Assembly: GCF_012070395.1 (NCBI RefSeq)
Contig: NZ_JAAFYS010000001.1
Coordinates: forward strand, 350,001 to 414,000
Direction of reading: 5' to 3'
Length of the DNA stretch: 64,000 bases
Source of the DNA: Pseudoroseicyclus tamaricis
Lineage (GTDB): Bacteria; Pseudomonadota; Alphaproteobacteria; Rhodobacterales; Rhodobacteraceae
Below, piece after piece: positions 51,401 to 59,327 of this stretch (within the stretch, counting starts at the first letter, position 1; each line of letters starts with the position of its first letter). Both the position numbers and the translations under genes were made by a program. The notes under the pieces were generated by a model. That model had not been told where the DNA came from and ran no database searches. It saw only the letters and a program-made list of their open reading frames with translations.

Positions 51401-51555
51401 GCCTCCTCCACATGCCCGGCGCGCAGGACGTCGCGCACGTGGTGGGCCATCTCGATGAACTCGGCGCTCTCGCAGATGCCCATGAAGGGCACGGCCGCGT
51501 AAGAGAGCGTCCCGATCCGGGCCAGCGCCGAGAGGTTGGCCGGGAGGCGGGTCAC
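51397..51555 (-). CDS. Small chimeric ORF: permease-like N-terminus joined to ATPase-like C-terminus
   Basis: This 52-residue ORF starts at GTG 51555, overlapping the previous stop (GTGA), and its TGA overlaps the next ATG. Its first half, LARIGTLSYAAVPFMGI, matches LALIGALWYAAVPFMNI of the nearby permease; its second half, EFIEMAHHVRDVLRAGHVEEA, matches EFIEIAHRVRDGLRAGHAEEA at the end of the operon's ATPase. It looks like a junction left by tandem duplication and deletion. Preserved frame and couplings suggest it is still translated, at least to carry ribosomes through. Confidence 0.6.
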   Translation of the reverse strand: MTRLPANLSALARIGTLSYAAVPFMGICESAEFIEMAHHVRDVLRAGHVEEA

Positions 51556-52058
51556 GGAACAATGTCCATCGTGGTCTCAACCGTCACTCTGCGGCCAGAG
51601 CCCATGTCCCGCACGGTGAGGGCGAAGCGGTAGTTTCCGGGGGGGTCCGTCGCGTCGAGGCCGAAGCTCGTGTAAAAGGGCATCAGGTGACGCTCGTTTG
51701 GGTATGGCGTCGCGGGCATGCCGCGGCAAATCGGATCTGGATCCTCAAAGATGACGGCGCCTGCCGGGCCATAGACTGTATAACTGCAGTCGAGCATGAT
51801 TTTTCCGCGCACTGGGACGGCATTCTCGACGAAGAATACCTGCATCGCGCCCTGATCGAGGTTCAGCTCGGTCAACGGCAACATGAGCGTCGGCGGACCG
51901 CGATCGGGACCGGGCACAGATCCGTCGACCCAACGCATGTCATCGATCCAGACCGCCTCGACGGAAAAGGGGCCGTCAAACTGCTGATCAAATGGAGCGC
52001 CGAAAGCGGGCCCCGCCAGCGCGGTCAGCGACGCGAGGGCGAGATTGCGTGCGGTCAT
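51552..52058 (-). CDS. Secreted protein of unknown function
   Basis: The 168-residue protein has a signal peptide (MTARNLALASLTALAGPAFG) and a beta-rich mature part with PFSVEAVWIDDMRWVDG, two cysteines (DCSYTVYG and DPICRGMP) that could form a disulfide, and a final Ig-like strand pattern (GNYRFALTVRDMGSGRRV). I recognise no family. It overlaps the ATPase stop (ATGA) upstream and the chimeric ORF downstream. Its local GC content looks somewhat lower than its neighbours, so it may have been inserted into the operon. Confidence 0.8.
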   Translation of the reverse strand: MTARNLALASLTALAGPAFGAPFDQQFDGPFSVEAVWIDDMRWVDGSVPGPDRGPPTLMLPLTELNLDQGAMQVFFVENAVPVRGKIMLDCSYTVYGPAGAVIFEDPDPICRGMPATPYPNERHLMPFYTSFGLDATDPPGNYRFALTVRDMGSGRRVTVETTMDIVP

Positions 52059-52843
52059 AGGGCCTCCTCGGCATGCCCGGCGCGCAGCCCGTCGCGCACG
52101 CGGTGGGCGATCTCGATGAACTCCCGGCTGTCGCGGATATCGAGCGGGCGCTCGCGGGGCAGGGGGCTATCGATGACGTCGGTGATCCGGCCCGGGCGGG
52201 GGGACATGACGACGATCTTGGTGGAGAGGTAGACCGCCTCGGGGATTGAGTGCGTCACGAAGCCGATGGTCTTCTCGGTGCGCGCCCAGAGCTGCAGCAG
52301 CTCCTCGTTCAGCCGGTCGCGGACGATCTCGTCGAGGGCGCCGAAGGGCTCGTCCATCAGCAGGATGTCGGCATCGAAGCTGAGCGCCCGGGCGATGGAG
52401 GCTCGCTGCTGCATCCCGCCTGAGAGCTGCCAGGGAAACTTCTTCTCGAACCCGGAGAGCTCGACCAGTTCCAGCACCCGGGCGACCCGCTCTTCCTGCT
52501 CGGCCCTGGAGAAGCCCATGATCTCCAGCGGCAGGCGGATGTTGCCGCCGATGGTCCGCCACGGGTAAAGCCCGGCGGCTTGGAAGACGTAGCCATAGGC
52601 GCGGGCCCGGCGGGCGGCGTCGGGGGAGAGCCCGTTGACCGTGAGCGTGCCGCCCGTCGGCTGCTCCAGCCCGGCGATGCAGCGCAGGAAGGTGGTCTTG
52701 CCGCAGCCCGACGGCCCGATGAAGGAGACGAACTCGCCCTTTTCGATGTCGAGGGTGACGTCCTTCAGCGCGTGCACGTCGCCGTCGCCGGTATGGAATA
52801 CGAGGCTCAGATCCTTGGCGGAAATGACGGGGGCGGCTGTCAT
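52055..52843 (-). CDS. ABC transporter ATP-binding protein (NitT/TauT type)
   Basis: The 262-residue ATPase has Walker A GPSGCGKTT, Q-loop YVFQAAGLYPWRTI, signature LSGGMQQRASIARAL, Walker B ILLMDEPFGALDE and the H-loop FVTHSIPEAVYLS. This is the TauB/SsuB/ThiZ-type ATPase matching the two permeases and the NMT1-type binding protein. The start at 52843 has GAGGCGG upstream; an in-frame ATG at 52882 is possible. Its last 25 residues are echoed in the chimeric ORF at 51397-51555. Confidence 0.93.
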   Translation of the reverse strand: MTAAPVISAKDLSLVFHTGDGDVHALKDVTLDIEKGEFVSFIGPSGCGKTTFLRCIAGLEQPTGGTLTVNGLSPDAARRARAYGYVFQAAGLYPWRTIGGNIRLPLEIMGFSRAEQEERVARVLELVELSGFEKKFPWQLSGGMQQRASIARALSFDADILLMDEPFGALDEIVRDRLNEELLQLWARTEKTIGFVTHSIPEAVYLSTKIVVMSPRPGRITDVIDSPLPRERPLDIRDSREFIEIAHRVRDGLRAGHAEEAL

Positions 52844-53051
52844 GCCGCCTCGCGGGTCAGGGCGGGCCGGGGGGTCTTGCATCTCATGCCGCCACAAAAG
52901 CCGAGAGCGGGGCGTTTGCCAAGACGGCAGGCGCGCGGATGTGCTGCGAGGGTGGGCGGATGGTGCATTTCTGGGCAAGGCGTGTCCCGCCCTGGGGTGG
53001 GTTTTCAACCAACCTCCCGGGCCCCGTCGGGCGGGCGCCCCCGCGACAGGC

Positions 53052-53426
53052 TCACCGTGTCCGGAACCGGCCCTCGACCCACCGGTCCACCAGCCCGCAG
53101 AGCGCCCCCCAGAGGCCGAATCCCGCAGCCAGCGGCACGGGCAGCAGCAGGAACCCCCAGAACAGCCCCAGCGCCCCACCCGTCACCGCATAGGCCCAGC
53201 GTGGGCCGGCGAGGAGATGGATCAGCCAGCGCATCAGCGCGGCGACGGGAAGGCACAGGATCGGTGCGAAGAGCAGAAAGCCCATGAGCGCCGGGACGCT
53301 GGCCGTCGCCCACCCCTCTTCAAGAAACACGGCGCCGATCATGCCCACCGCCCCGAGCCAGCAGGCGCTCAGATAGCCCAGGGCGATGCCGATGACCGGC
53401 GTCCGGGCGCGATCGGGCGTCGTCAC
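53052..53426 (-). CDS. Small membrane protein of unknown function
   Basis: The 124-residue protein has three clear membrane helices (IALGYLSACWLGAVGMIGAVF, ALMGFLLFAPILCLPVAAL, and GGALGLFWGFLLLPVPLAAG). The GTG start at 53426 overlaps the VOC-protein stop by four bases (GTGA), which sets the start. No family is recognised. It precedes the ABC ATPase gene by about 210 bp, a gap that shows no gene and only a degenerate copy of the GGTGGGTT hairpin near 52996. Confidence 0.75.
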   Translation of the reverse strand: MTTPDRARTPVIGIALGYLSACWLGAVGMIGAVFLEEGWATASVPALMGFLLFAPILCLPVAALMRWLIHLLAGPRWAYAVTGGALGLFWGFLLLPVPLAAGFGLWGALCGLVDRWVEGRFRTR

Positions 53427-53833
53427 CGCCCCCAAAGCGCCGGCTCCGCGAATTCCACGGAATTCCCAGCCGGATCGCGCACGTAGATCGACCTTGGCCC
53501 GTGCGGCCAGTGAAAATCCGCCTCGATCGCCACCCCCGCCGCCGGCAGCGCCTCCGCCAGCCGGTCGAGCTCCGCTGCCTCGGCCGAGAAGCACACATGC
53601 CCCGGCCCCCGCGCCCCGTGCGGCGGCACGGGCAGCCGCGCATCCGGCGCCGGCGGCTGCTCCGTCGCCGCGGCGATGAAGCAGAGCAGCACCGACGCCC
53701 CGCAGCGGAAGAAGACGTGCCGCCCCTCGACGCGGGTGATCTCCTCCAGCCCCAGCGTGCCGCCGTAGAAGGCCGCCGCCGCCTCGAGGTCGTCCACGTA
53801 GAGCGCCGCCTCGAGGATGCCCGAGAGTGCCAC
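53423..53833 (-). CDS. VOC family protein (glyoxalase/bleomycin-resistance/dioxygenase fold)
   Basis: The 136-residue protein has the paired beta-alpha-beta-beta-beta modules of the vicinal-oxygen-chelate fold: ILEAALYVDDLEAAAAFYGG at the start, GRHVFFRCGASVLLCF, HGARGPGHVCFSAE, and SIYVRDPAGNSVEFAEPALW at the end. Ligands His (in GHVCF) and Glu (in SVEFAE) are visible. The reaction is not predictable. The GTG at 53833 matches the normal family N-terminus; a longer reading would run through the palindromic repeat at 53850-53895. Confidence 0.86.
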   Translation of the reverse strand: MALSGILEAALYVDDLEAAAAFYGGTLGLEEITRVEGRHVFFRCGASVLLCFIAAATEQPPAPDARLPVPPHGARGPGHVCFSAEAAELDRLAEALPAAGVAIEADFHWPHGPRSIYVRDPAGNSVEFAEPALWGR

Positions 53834-53849
53834 GCCCGTCACCGGGCGC

Positions 53850-53895
53850 ACGGAAATCGCGCGATTTCCGTGCACGATTTCCGCGCGGAAATCGT
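53850..53895. repeat. Paired 22-bp palindromes, unit 4 (reverse complement of unit 2, with compensated change)
   Basis: Perfect palindromes at 53850-53871 (half-site ACGGAAATCGC) and 53874-53895 (half-site ACGATTTCCGC) are separated by GC. The first is identical to 19635-19656. The second differs from 19611-19632 at two symmetric positions (T to C and A to G), so the palindrome is kept. The unit lies between hydA and the VOC gene, 8 bp after the hydA stop. Confidence 0.9.
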
Positions 53896-53903
53896 TTTCC
53901 CGC

Positions 53904-55358
53904 TCAAACCCCGCTCGCCGGGATGCCCGAGCGCTCCACGGGCCGCGGATTGGTCAGCGCCTTCCAGCTGGAGAGCGCCCGGTTCACCGACCCGTTGCCC
54001 GGCCGTTTCACGAACTCGCCATGCCCCTCGCGTGTCGTCAGATCGCCATCCGTCACCGCGACATGGCCGCGCGTCAGCACGAAGCGCGGCAGGCCCTTCA
54101 CCTTCTGCCCCTCGAAGACGTTGTAATCGATGGCGGAGGCCTGCGTCGACGCGGTGATGGTCTTCTCCTTTGCCGGGTCGAGCACGAGGATGTCGGCGTC
54201 GCTGCCGACGAGGATCGCCCCCTTCTTCGGGTAGCAGTTCAGGATCTTGGCGATGTTCGTCGAGGTGACCGCGACGAACTCCTCCGGCGTCAGCCGCCCC
54301 GTCTCCACCCCGTGCGTCCAGAGCATGGGGATGCGGTCCTCCAGCCCCCCGGTGCCGTTCGGGATCTTGGTGAAATCGCCGACGCCGAAGCGCTTCTGCT
54401 CGGTCGTGAAGGCGCAGTGATCCGTCGCCACCACCGAAAGCGAGCCCGATTGCAGCCCCGCCCAGAGCGAATCCTGGTGCTTCTTGTTGCGGAACGGGGG
54501 GGACATGACGCGCCGCGCCGCATGGTCCCAGTCGGTGTTGAAATACTCGCTCTCATCCAGCGTCAGGTGCTGGATGAGCGGCTCGCCCCAGACGCGCTTG
54601 CCGGCCATGCGGGCGCGGCGGATGGCCTCGTGGCTCTCCTCGCAGGAGGTATGCACCACGTAGAGCGGCACGCCCGCCATGTCGGCGATCATGATGGCGC
54701 GGTTGGTCGCCTCGCCCTCCACCTGGGAGGGGCGGGAGTAGGCGTGCGCCTCGGGCCCGGTGTTGCCCTCGCGCAGCAGCCGGGCGGAAAGCTCGGCCAC
54801 CACGTCGCCGTTCTCGGCATGCACCATGGCGATGCCGCCGAGCTCGGCGAGGCGCTGGAACGAGGCGTACATCTCGTCATCGTTCACCATCAGCGCGCCC
54901 TTGTAGGCCATGAAATGCTTGAACGTGTTGATGCCGTGATCCTCGATCACCGTCTTCATCTCGTCGAAGACCTGCTCGCCCCACCATGTCACCGCCATGT
55001 GGAAGGAGTAGTCGCAATGCGCCTGCCCCGACTTGTTGTGCCAGCGCTTGAGCGCATCGGTCAGGCTCTGGCCCGGGTCGGGCAGGGCGAAATCGACGAC
55101 CATCGTGGTGCCGCCCGCCAACGCCGCCCGGGTGCCGGTGTTGAAATCGTCGGTGGAGAAGGTTCCCATGAAGGGCATCTCCAGATGCGTATGCGGGTCG
55201 ATGCCGCCGGGCATGACGAAGCAGCCGGTCGCGTCTAGCTCCTCGTCGCCAGAGAGGCCCGGCCCGATCTCGGCGATCTTGCCGCCCTCGATGAGAATGT
55301 CGGCCTTATAGGTGAGGTCGGCGGTGACGATCGTGCCGTTCTTGATGACTTTGCTCAT
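53904..55358 (-). CDS. hydA: Dihydropyrimidinase / D-hydantoinase
   Basis: The 484-residue cyclic amidohydrolase opens dihydrouracil, dihydrothymine or hydantoin rings to carbamoyl acids. Metal ligands are visible in GGIDPHTHLEMPF, the carboxylated Lys lies in MAYKGALMV, further His in VHAENGD and VVHTSCEESHEA, and Asp in VATDHCAFT. The length is normal. The ATG at 55358 has AAGGGG upstream and gives the conserved SKVIKNGTIVTAD start. It works with HyuC to convert uracil to beta-alanine; dihydropyrimidine dehydrogenase genes are not in the window. Confidence 0.96.
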   Translation of the reverse strand: MSKVIKNGTIVTADLTYKADILIEGGKIAEIGPGLSGDEELDATGCFVMPGGIDPHTHLEMPFMGTFSTDDFNTGTRAALAGGTTMVVDFALPDPGQSLTDALKRWHNKSGQAHCDYSFHMAVTWWGEQVFDEMKTVIEDHGINTFKHFMAYKGALMVNDDEMYASFQRLAELGGIAMVHAENGDVVAELSARLLREGNTGPEAHAYSRPSQVEGEATNRAIMIADMAGVPLYVVHTSCEESHEAIRRARMAGKRVWGEPLIQHLTLDESEYFNTDWDHAARRVMSPPFRNKKHQDSLWAGLQSGSLSVVATDHCAFTTEQKRFGVGDFTKIPNGTGGLEDRIPMLWTHGVETGRLTPEEFVAVTSTNIAKILNCYPKKGAILVGSDADILVLDPAKEKTITASTQASAIDYNVFEGQKVKGLPRFVLTRGHVAVTDGDLTTREGHGEFVKRPGNGSVNRALSSWKALTNPRPVERSGIPASGV

Positions 55359-55381
55359 GGAAGGTCCCCTTCGGTTTCGGG

Positions 55382-56182
55382 TCATGGACAGGCCGCGTGC
55401 GCCGGTCCGGCAAGATCGCGGTCATGCAGGATCATCGACAGCCCCTCGGCGGCAGCGTAGGCGCAGGCGGCGGTGAAATCCACGGAGGTGTCGGTGTATT
55501 CGGCATCGAGCACAGGTTTGCCGGCGGCGAGGTAGGGCAGCGCGGCGTCGCACCAGCCGTCATCGAAGCAGCCCTCGGCCACCATGAAATCCATCACGGG
55601 CACGAGCTGGGGGACGAGATCGGGCACGTTCTTCTGTCCGATCTGAAGGCCCATCCCGTGCGCCATCTCAGCCAGCGCTTCGGCATAGGCCACTAGGTCG
55701 GCCGGCCCCACGGCGAAGCCGCTCTCGTTGATATGGACATCGAGATTGTCGGGCTCGATGGCGTCGAACCCCATCGCCGCCGCGCGCGCGAAGCGCTCCC
55801 GCATGATCGGCAGGAGCGTTGCGTGGTCGCGGATGTCGAGGAAGCGCTCGTCCGGCCAGTCGCCGTAGACCCGGCCGAGCACATGGTCGGGGAAGGCGCC
55901 CGCGTCAGAGCGCCACTCCTCCCACGTCCCGACCGAGATATAGGCGACGGTCATCACGCCGCGCGCCTGCAGAGCCTGGACGTCCGCCGCGTCCACCTCG
56001 TCCGGGTCGAGGTCGATGATCGCCACGTCGGCGCTCAGCTCGAAGGGCGGCTGCAGCTGCCAGTCCCACCGCGGCGCCTCCTGCGCCAGCGTGGCCCCGC
56101 CCCAGACCGCCAGCATGGCGGCGAGGGCGGCGCCGGCGCGGGCCGGGTGCTGGGTCGGGCGGAGCGGGGGGACTGAGCTCAT
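55382..56182 (-). CDS. Secreted GH114-like glycosidase (endo-alpha-1,4-polygalactosaminidase family)
   Basis: The 266-residue protein has an N-terminal export signal (AALAAMLAVWGGATLAQ) and a TIM-barrel typical of GH114: WQLQPPFELSADVAIIDLDPDEVD, AYISVGTWEEWRSDAG, GFDAIEPDNLDVH with the likely catalytic Asp/Glu, and IGQKNVPDLV. Known members cut galactosaminoglycan-type exopolysaccharides. The start at 56182 has AAGGAG four bases upstream. It sits between hydA and a small lipoprotein gene, an unexpected place for a polysaccharide enzyme. Confidence 0.87.
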   Translation of the reverse strand: MSSVPPLRPTQHPARAGAALAAMLAVWGGATLAQEAPRWDWQLQPPFELSADVAIIDLDPDEVDAADVQALQARGVMTVAYISVGTWEEWRSDAGAFPDHVLGRVYGDWPDERFLDIRDHATLLPIMRERFARAAAMGFDAIEPDNLDVHINESGFAVGPADLVAYAEALAEMAHGMGLQIGQKNVPDLVPQLVPVMDFMVAEGCFDDGWCDAALPYLAAGKPVLDAEYTDTSVDFTAACAYAAAEGLSMILHDRDLAGPAHAACP

Positions 56183-56216
56183 GGGGCTCCTTCGCGGCGG
56201 GCGGGGCGGCGTGTCG

Positions 56217-56519
56217 TTATCCCTCCCGCGGCGTGCAGATCGGCTGGCCGGCATCGTCAGTGACGTAGAAGCCCGACGGCGGGTCCTTGTCCTCGATGGA
56301 GAAGAGCCAGCAGCCATCGGTGTTCTGGAAGGCGACGCTGTCCGGCGTGCCGGCCGGCAGGGCGGCGACGACCTGCGGCGGCGGGGGCGGCGGCGGCTCG
56401 GGCGTCGGCGGCTCGATGCCGGGGATGAAGGAGAGGTCGACGGCGCCGGTCTCGACGGTGCCGCAGGCCGCGGCGAGGAGCGGCAGCAGCAGAAGGGCGC
56501 GGCGGAAGGGGAAAGTCAT
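56217..56519 (-). CDS. Small lipoprotein of unknown function
   Basis: The 100-residue protein has a lipoprotein signal with lipobox LAAAC (cysteine at about residue 19), a proline-rich linker (PPTPEPPPPPPPQ) and a short C-terminal domain with two cysteines (DGCWLFSIEDKD, PICTPREG). It is expected to be membrane-attached in the envelope. No family is recognised. It lies between hyuC and the GH114-like gene, with which it may cooperate. Confidence 0.8.
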   Translation of the reverse strand: MTFPFRRALLLLPLLAAACGTVETGAVDLSFIPGIEPPTPEPPPPPPPQVVAALPAGTPDSVAFQNTDGCWLFSIEDKDPPSGFYVTDDAGQPICTPREG

Positions 56520-56653
56520 GCGAGGTGTTCCTTGGATTGGTGCCGGTCGGGCCCGGCCCGATCCTTCTTGGGCGGCGCGGCAGGGTCAACCCCTGCCGCG
56601 GGTGCTCGGCCCGGCGCTTGCGGCGCGAGGCCGCCCGGCAGGGCGGATGAGCC

Positions 56654-57916
56654 TCACTCCACGATCTCCGCCGTCTCCACAACCGCGTGGAAGAGCACGT
56701 CGGCCCCCTTGCGTGCCCACTCCTGCGAGATCTCCTCGGCCTCGTTGTGGGAAAGGCCGTCCACACAGGGGCACATCACCATCGCCGTGGGGTAGAGCCG
56801 GTTGATCCAGCAGGCGTCGTGCCCGGCGCCGGAGACGATATCCATGTGGGAATAGCCCAGCCGCTCGGCGGCGCCGCGCACTGCCGCGACGCAGTTCTCG
56901 TCGAAGGTCACCGGGTCGAAATGCCCAACCGGTTCGATCTCGATGCCGAGGCCCAGCTCGCCTGCAATCAGCGCCGCCTCCTCCTCCAGCTCGCGCCGCA
57001 TGGAGGTGAGCTTCTCCAGGTCCGGCGAGCGGAAATCGATGGTGAAGACCGCCTTGCCCGGGATGACGTTCCGCGAGTTCGGGTAGACGTTCGCCTGCCC
57101 GATGGCGCCCACGGCGGCGGGCTGGTGATCCATGGCGATCCGGTGCACCGCCTCGGTGATCCGTGCCATGCCGAGCCCGGCGTTGACCCGCATGTGCATC
57201 GGCGTCGAGCCGGTATGCGCGTCCTTGCCCGTCAGCGTCACCTGCAGCCACCACAGGCCCTGCCCGTGGGTGACGACGCCGATGTCCTTCCCCTCCGCCT
57301 CGAGGATCGGGCCCTGCTCGATGTGGTACTCGAAGAAGGCGTGCATCTCGCGCCCGCCGACCGCCTCCTCGCCGACCCAGCCGATGCGCTTGAGCTCCTC
57401 TCCGAAGGTCTTCCCCTCGGCATCCTTGCGGTCGTAGGCCCAGTCCAGCTCGTGCTCGCCGGCGAAGACGCCGGAGGCGAGCATGGCGGGGGCGAAGCGG
57501 GTGCCCTCCTCGTTCGTCCAGTTCGTCACCACGATCGGGTGCTTCGTCTTGATGCCGAGGTCGTTCATCGTGCGGATGATCTCCAGCCCGCCGAGCACGC
57601 CGAGGACGCCGTCGTACTTGCCGCCCGTGGGCTGCGTGTCGAGGTGGGAGCCGACGTAGACGGGCAGGGCCGTCGGGTCCTCCCCCTCTCTCCGGGCGAA
57701 CATGGTGCCCATCTTGTCGACGCCCGTCGTCAGCCCGGCCTCGTCGCACCAGCGCTTGAAGAGGGCGCGCCCTTCCGCATCGGCATCCGTCAGCGTCTGG
57801 CGGTTGTTGCCGCCGGCGATGCCCGGGCCGATCTTCGCCATCTCCATCAGGCTGTCCCAGAGTCGGGCGCCGTCGATCTTCAGGTTTTCACCCGGGGCGG
57901 ATGTGGGGGCGGGCAT
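56654..57916 (-). CDS. hyuC: Zn-dependent N-carbamoyl hydrolase (beta-ureidopropionase type)
   Basis: The 420-residue M20-family amidase cleaves N-carbamoyl amino acids such as beta-ureidopropionate, the product of HydA. Metal and catalytic residues are in VGSHLDTQPTGGKYDG, TNWTNEEGTRF, FFEYHIEQGPILE and the C-terminal SGAGHDACWINR. Its length matches the family. It follows the glycosyltransferase gene after 28 bp and is separated from hydA by the lipoprotein and GH114 genes, an arrangement that is not the usual adjacent pair. Confidence 0.95.
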   Translation of the reverse strand: MPAPTSAPGENLKIDGARLWDSLMEMAKIGPGIAGGNNRQTLTDADAEGRALFKRWCDEAGLTTGVDKMGTMFARREGEDPTALPVYVGSHLDTQPTGGKYDGVLGVLGGLEIIRTMNDLGIKTKHPIVVTNWTNEEGTRFAPAMLASGVFAGEHELDWAYDRKDAEGKTFGEELKRIGWVGEEAVGGREMHAFFEYHIEQGPILEAEGKDIGVVTHGQGLWWLQVTLTGKDAHTGSTPMHMRVNAGLGMARITEAVHRIAMDHQPAAVGAIGQANVYPNSRNVIPGKAVFTIDFRSPDLEKLTSMRRELEEEAALIAGELGLGIEIEPVGHFDPVTFDENCVAAVRGAAERLGYSHMDIVSGAGHDACWINRLYPTAMVMCPCVDGLSHNEAEEISQEWARKGADVLFHAVVETAEIVE

Positions 57917-57943
57917 GGGCAGGCTCCTTCTTCGTGTTTCGTC

Positions 57944-59146
57944 TCAGCCCCGCGCGGCCTCCATCCGGGCGAAGGAGTGCCGGTCCACCCAGCCGCTCTC
58001 GCCCCGGGGGTCGCCGAGGAAGTTGTCCATAAGGTCGTACCAGAGCGTGCCGAAGCGCAACCCCGAGAGCACCCGCGGCGCCGCATCGGAGAGGCGGCGC
58101 GCCAGCCCCGGCTCATGATAGAGGCGTCCCAGCGTCCGCCCGAGGGAGCCGGGATCGCCCGACCGCGCGATCAGCGCGTCCTCGTCATGGGTGAAGCGGA
58201 AGGCGAAGGCCGGGTGATCGGTGATCACCACGGGGGTGGAGACGGACAGCGCCTCGGAGATGACGTTGGGCAGGGCCTCCGCATAGACGGGCCGCGAGGG
58301 GACGGCGACAGCATCCGCCTCCGCCATCGCGGCCCGCACCTCGGCATTCGGGCGCAGCCCGGCGAAGCGGGTGAAGGAGGTGAGGCCCAGCCGCTCCGTC
58401 TCCTCCTCCAGCGGCAGGCGGTCGGGCCCCTCGCCGAAGAGGACGAGCCGGATGCGCAGGCCCCGGTCGTGCAGCCCGGCCACCGCGCGCAGCAGGTCGC
58501 CGACGCCCTTCGCCTCGCTGATGCCGCCGGCGTAGACGATGCTCAGCCCGCCTTCGCAGAAGGGCTGGTGCCGGGGCGTCACCTCGAAGGACGTCCATTC
58601 CCACGGAGTGATCCGCTCCTTCGGCACGCCCAGCACCTTGTGGAGCGAGCGCGACGCGCCGAGCGAGTGGTTGCCGACGGCGGTGACGTTCGGCGCCCGC
58701 AGTAGCCGGCGCAGGGCGATGTTGTCGCGCATCCGCCGCAGCCCCTCGCTGCGCGACAGCTCCCATGGGCGCACGGGGCGGAAGACGTCGGCGAAGTTGG
58801 CGAAGACGGGCAGCCCCGCGGTGCGGACCGCGCGCAGCATCTTCACGTGCGGCGCCGCGACGATGGCCGCCTCCGCCCCGCTCCGCGCGATCAGCTCGGG
58901 GCCGAGATCGCTGTCGTAGAAGTGGCGGACGGGCACGCCGATGCAGTGCAGGCCGGGGGTGACCTCGTCCTCGTAGGCGTCCTCGGCGACCGGGTAGGCG
59001 ACGCTGATCGTCAGCCCGTCGCCTGCCCGCTCCTGCAGGTAGGCGACGGCCCGCCGCTGGTCGTAATAGGTCTCGGTACCGCCTGCGTTGAAATTGCGCA
59101 TCGCCGTGCGGACGTCACCGTACTGAAAGATCAGTAGTTTCTTCAT
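57944..59146 (-). CDS. Glycosyltransferase family 4-like protein
   Basis: The 400-residue GT-B protein has an N-terminal acceptor domain (MKKLLIFQYGDVRTAMRNFN) and a C-terminal donor domain with SIVYAGGISEAKGVGDLLRA, LVLFGEGPDRLPLE and VPSRPVYAEALPNVISEALS, the last including the EX7E-type motif. It is probably an NDP-sugar transferase in surface-polysaccharide synthesis. The start at 59146 is the only ATG near the conserved N-terminus. It heads the minus-strand run that contains hyuC and hydA, divergent from rutR. Confidence 0.9.
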   Translation of the reverse strand: MKKLLIFQYGDVRTAMRNFNAGGTETYYDQRRAVAYLQERAGDGLTISVAYPVAEDAYEDEVTPGLHCIGVPVRHFYDSDLGPELIARSGAEAAIVAAPHVKMLRAVRTAGLPVFANFADVFRPVRPWELSRSEGLRRMRDNIALRRLLRAPNVTAVGNHSLGASRSLHKVLGVPKERITPWEWTSFEVTPRHQPFCEGGLSIVYAGGISEAKGVGDLLRAVAGLHDRGLRIRLVLFGEGPDRLPLEEETERLGLTSFTRFAGLRPNAEVRAAMAEADAVAVPSRPVYAEALPNVISEALSVSTPVVITDHPAFAFRFTHDEDALIARSGDPGSLGRTLGRLYHEPGLARRLSDAAPRVLSGLRFGTLWYDLMDNFLGDPRGESGWVDRHSFARMEAARG

Positions 59147-59327
59147 GTCCGTCCCGGATCGGGGGAGCGCGGCGGCGCTCCGGCCTGGGGCCGCGCGCAC
59201 ACCGGCGGCGACCCTGCCGTGAGGGGAAATTGACCGCGCCGCATCCTTGAAGCTACCTTCCCCCGAGGCCCGCCATCTGCCGTTGGCTGGCCGCAGGTTG
59301 CCCCGAGAGCCGGGGCCGGGGCAAGGT

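Noticed and set aside
59147-59327. RutR operator between the glycosyltransferase gene and rutR
   Set aside because: A TTGACC half is present near 59230, but no matching TGGTCAA half is placed symmetrically.
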